From NCBI RefSeq assembly GCF_014197915.1, contig NZ_JACIGK010000003.1, positions 171,799-235,798 on the forward strand: DNA of 64,000 nt, written 5' to 3'. This DNA comes from Roseospira visakhapatnamensis. GTDB taxonomy: Bacteria; Pseudomonadota; Alphaproteobacteria; Rhodospirillales; Rhodospirillaceae. Shown in pieces: positions 62,807 to 64,000 of the stretch (positions are counted from its first letter, which is position 1; each line of letters begins with the position of its first letter). Position numbers and translations under genes: made by a program. The notes beneath the pieces are model-generated. The model was not told the origin of the DNA. It ran no database searches and saw nothing but the letters and a program-made list of their open reading frames with translations.

Positions 62807-63583
62807 TCACGACTGACCGGGCTTGGCAACCCTTTCCCGGCCCCCGCAGAGCATCCGGTCGAACGCCGTGGCGTCCAGGTGCCGCCAGGCCAGGGCCGGC
62901 ACCCCGGGCGCCGCGCCCACCATGGCCACCGCCAGCACATGCGCGGGCGTGGGCCGCAGCAGACGCAGGCCGATCGCCGGTTCCACGTGGGGCCAGGGGG
63001 GGTGAAGGCGGACGGCCGGCGGCGCGTCGAGGATCTCGAGTCCTGCCAGGGGGCGCGACAGGCCCAGGCCCAGGGCCTTGGCGACGGCCTCCTTGGCGAC
63101 CCACAGGCGAAGGAAGGCGCGCGCGCGGGAGGCGCCGGGGCCGGGCAGGGTGGCGCGCTCGGCCGGGGTCAGGACCTCGATCATCAGCGACTCCTCCGGT
63201 GCCTGCCGGTCCAGGGCTTCGGCGTCCACGCCCACCGGCGCGTCGCCGCTTGCCACCGCCGCCACCAACCCGCCGGTGTGTGTCAGGTTGACGTCCGGCG
63301 GGGCGGCCAGGGGCGCCGCCACCCGGGGCTTGCCCAGCGGGGGCTCGCGGGTGAACCGCCAGGCGTGCGGGGGGATGCCGGTCAGGGAGGACAGCAGCGC
63401 CCGTCGCAAGGCATGGGCGGCGATGGCCTCGCTGCGGTGCGCCGACCGAAGCAGACGGTCGGCGGCGCGACACTCCTCGGCGTCCAGCGGTACCCGCCAC
63501 CGCGTCTCCTGCTCCCTCGTCATGGCCGTCGTGTCCAGGCTCCAGAGGCAGGGGCCGCCGGCCGGCTCCGAAAACGCTTGCAT
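62807..63583 (-). CDS. Sfp-type 4'-phosphopantetheinyl transferase
   Basis: A 258-residue enzyme that attaches phosphopantetheine to carrier proteins. The magnesium-binding motif APVGVDAEAL and the W-x3-KEA-x2-K motif in LWVAKEAVAKALGLGL are diagnostic, with PDVNLTHTGG preceding them (usual N-L-S-H). The start at 63583 (MQAFSEPAGG) follows AGGAAAG at a longish distance; an upstream ATG at 63649 is also in frame. No polyketide or peptide synthase genes are in view, so the carrier substrate is unknown. Same strand as mtnA, 60 bp upstream. Confidence 0.88.
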   Translation of the reverse strand: MQAFSEPAGGPCLWSLDTTAMTREQETRWRVPLDAEECRAADRLLRSAHRSEAIAAHALRRALLSSLTGIPPHAWRFTREPPLGKPRVAAPLAAPPDVNLTHTGGLVAAVASGDAPVGVDAEALDRQAPEESLMIEVLTPAERATLPGPGASRARAFLRLWVAKEAVAKALGLGLSRPLAGLEILDAPPAVRLHPPWPHVEPAIGLRLLRPTPAHVLAVAMVGAAPGVPALAWRHLDATAFDRMLCGGRERVAKPGQS

Positions 63584-63905
63584 CCGTCGTCGGTCTTTCC
63601 TATAAACATTGGCCCCGGCCGGTTCGGCCGTGTCATCCATGGACAGCAATGGGTCGCCGCGCCTGTCTCGGGCGGGAGCGGTCTTTTGTTTCCAAGGGGT
63701 CGGCGTTTTCGGCGTCGATCGCGTGGGTGGCCATGGTGATCCGCACCGGGGTCGGTTTCACGCTCCCGCCGGAGCGCGCGTGTCCCCTGGGATGCCGTGT
63801 CTTCCGGGCTCGGTCAATGGCCTGGGCTTTTTTGTGGGAAGAGGTCCTTCGGGGCATGCCTTCCGGTCGCTTCGGCGGCGTCACGAAAAAGTCTGAAAAA
63901 AGCGC
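63584..63905. other. Intergenic region, overlapping short frames only
   Basis: Three frames of 83-95 codons overlap here on both strands (63609-63896, 63649-63909 plus; 63633-63884 minus). None shows a recognisable motif or a good ribosome site, so none is called. Towards its end the DNA carries a run GTCTGAAAAAAGCG (63890-63903), consistent with an UP-like element before the promoter below. Confidence 0.4.
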
Positions 63906-63934
63906 TTGACCGGTTGATGTTGTGTGCGTAGAAA
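63906..63934 (+). promoter_or_regulatory. Strong sigma-70-type promoter, probably of an rRNA operon
   Basis: TTGACC (63906-63911) and TAGAAA (63929-63934) are separated by exactly 17 bp, with an A-run just upstream and the G/C-rich CGGTCTCCCGACGCGGCGG just after. This layout and flank closely resemble alphaproteobacterial rRNA promoters. The downstream gene is outside the window, so the rRNA assignment is an inference. Confidence 0.6.
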
Positions 63935-64000
63935 CCGGTCTCCCGACGCGGCGGGGCGGCCTTGAGGGGCGGCGCCGCGGGGTTGGGGGCCTAAAAAAAG

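Noticed and set aside
63609..63909. Short overlapping frames before the terminal promoter
   Set aside because: Frames on both strands overlap one another, with no ribosome site or motif to choose between them.

Overview
The window is very GC-rich, densely coded DNA that looks like the chromosome of an alphaproteobacterium. The gene content (flavocytochrome c sulfide dehydrogenase, Coq7-type ubiquinone hydroxylase, the dxs-ispA-xseB-histone-deacetylase-like neighbourhood, MtnA, several TAT-type signal peptides) fits the Rhodospirillales, most likely a purple non-sulfur or related sulfide-oxidising member. That placement is inference; no photosynthesis gene or 16S sequence is in the window.

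Layout. 1-8.9 kb: the tail of an indolepyruvate ferredoxin oxidoreductase, an Atm1-type ABC exporter, a large unrecognised exported protein, and an ExeA-like ATPase with an enormous Pro/Ala-rich tail. 8.9-15.4 kb (mostly minus): rfbA (nucleotide sugar), dxs-ispA-xseB (isoprenoid precursors), a histone-deacetylase-like hydrolase and a MarR regulator. 15.8-23.6 kb: cytochrome b561, an RND efflux pair, then a minus-strand run of glutamine amidotransferase, MFS transporter and HD hydrolase. 25.2-36.1 kb: a complete bcsA-bcsB-bcsZ-bcsC cellulose operon with tightly packed or overlapping genes. BcsA has a PilZ domain, so synthesis should answer to cyclic di-GMP. 36.4-38.5 kb: coq7, dsbB, tRNA-Leu(GAG) and a small membrane protein, followed by a 131-bp MITE-like element and a perfect 22-bp hairpin.

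39.7-46.2 kb is a periplasmic electron-transfer block: fccA-fccB (sulfide oxidation), a four-haem NapC/NirT protein translationally coupled to an internally duplicated four-haem cytochrome c, and a convergent PAS histidine kinase. 46.6-55.4 kb looks like a catabolic island: a TRAP transporter (dctP, dctQ, dctM) with an alpha/beta hydrolase on the minus strand, divergent from a GntR/FCD regulator, an aldehyde dehydrogenase and a second alpha/beta hydrolase. 55.4-64 kb holds a universal stress protein, a patatin-like lipoprotein, a sulfotransferase-like protein lacking the usual lysine, galE, a small membrane protein, a hydrogenase-maturation-protease homologue, mtnA and an Sfp-type phosphopantetheinyl transferase. 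It ends with a consensus-like promoter whose position and flank suggest an rRNA (or other strongly expressed) operon just past the edge.

Repeats are a recurring theme. A 40-nt intergenic repeat family has three clear copies and at least two degenerate ones. Short 12-18-bp tandem repeats occur both between genes and inside coding regions.
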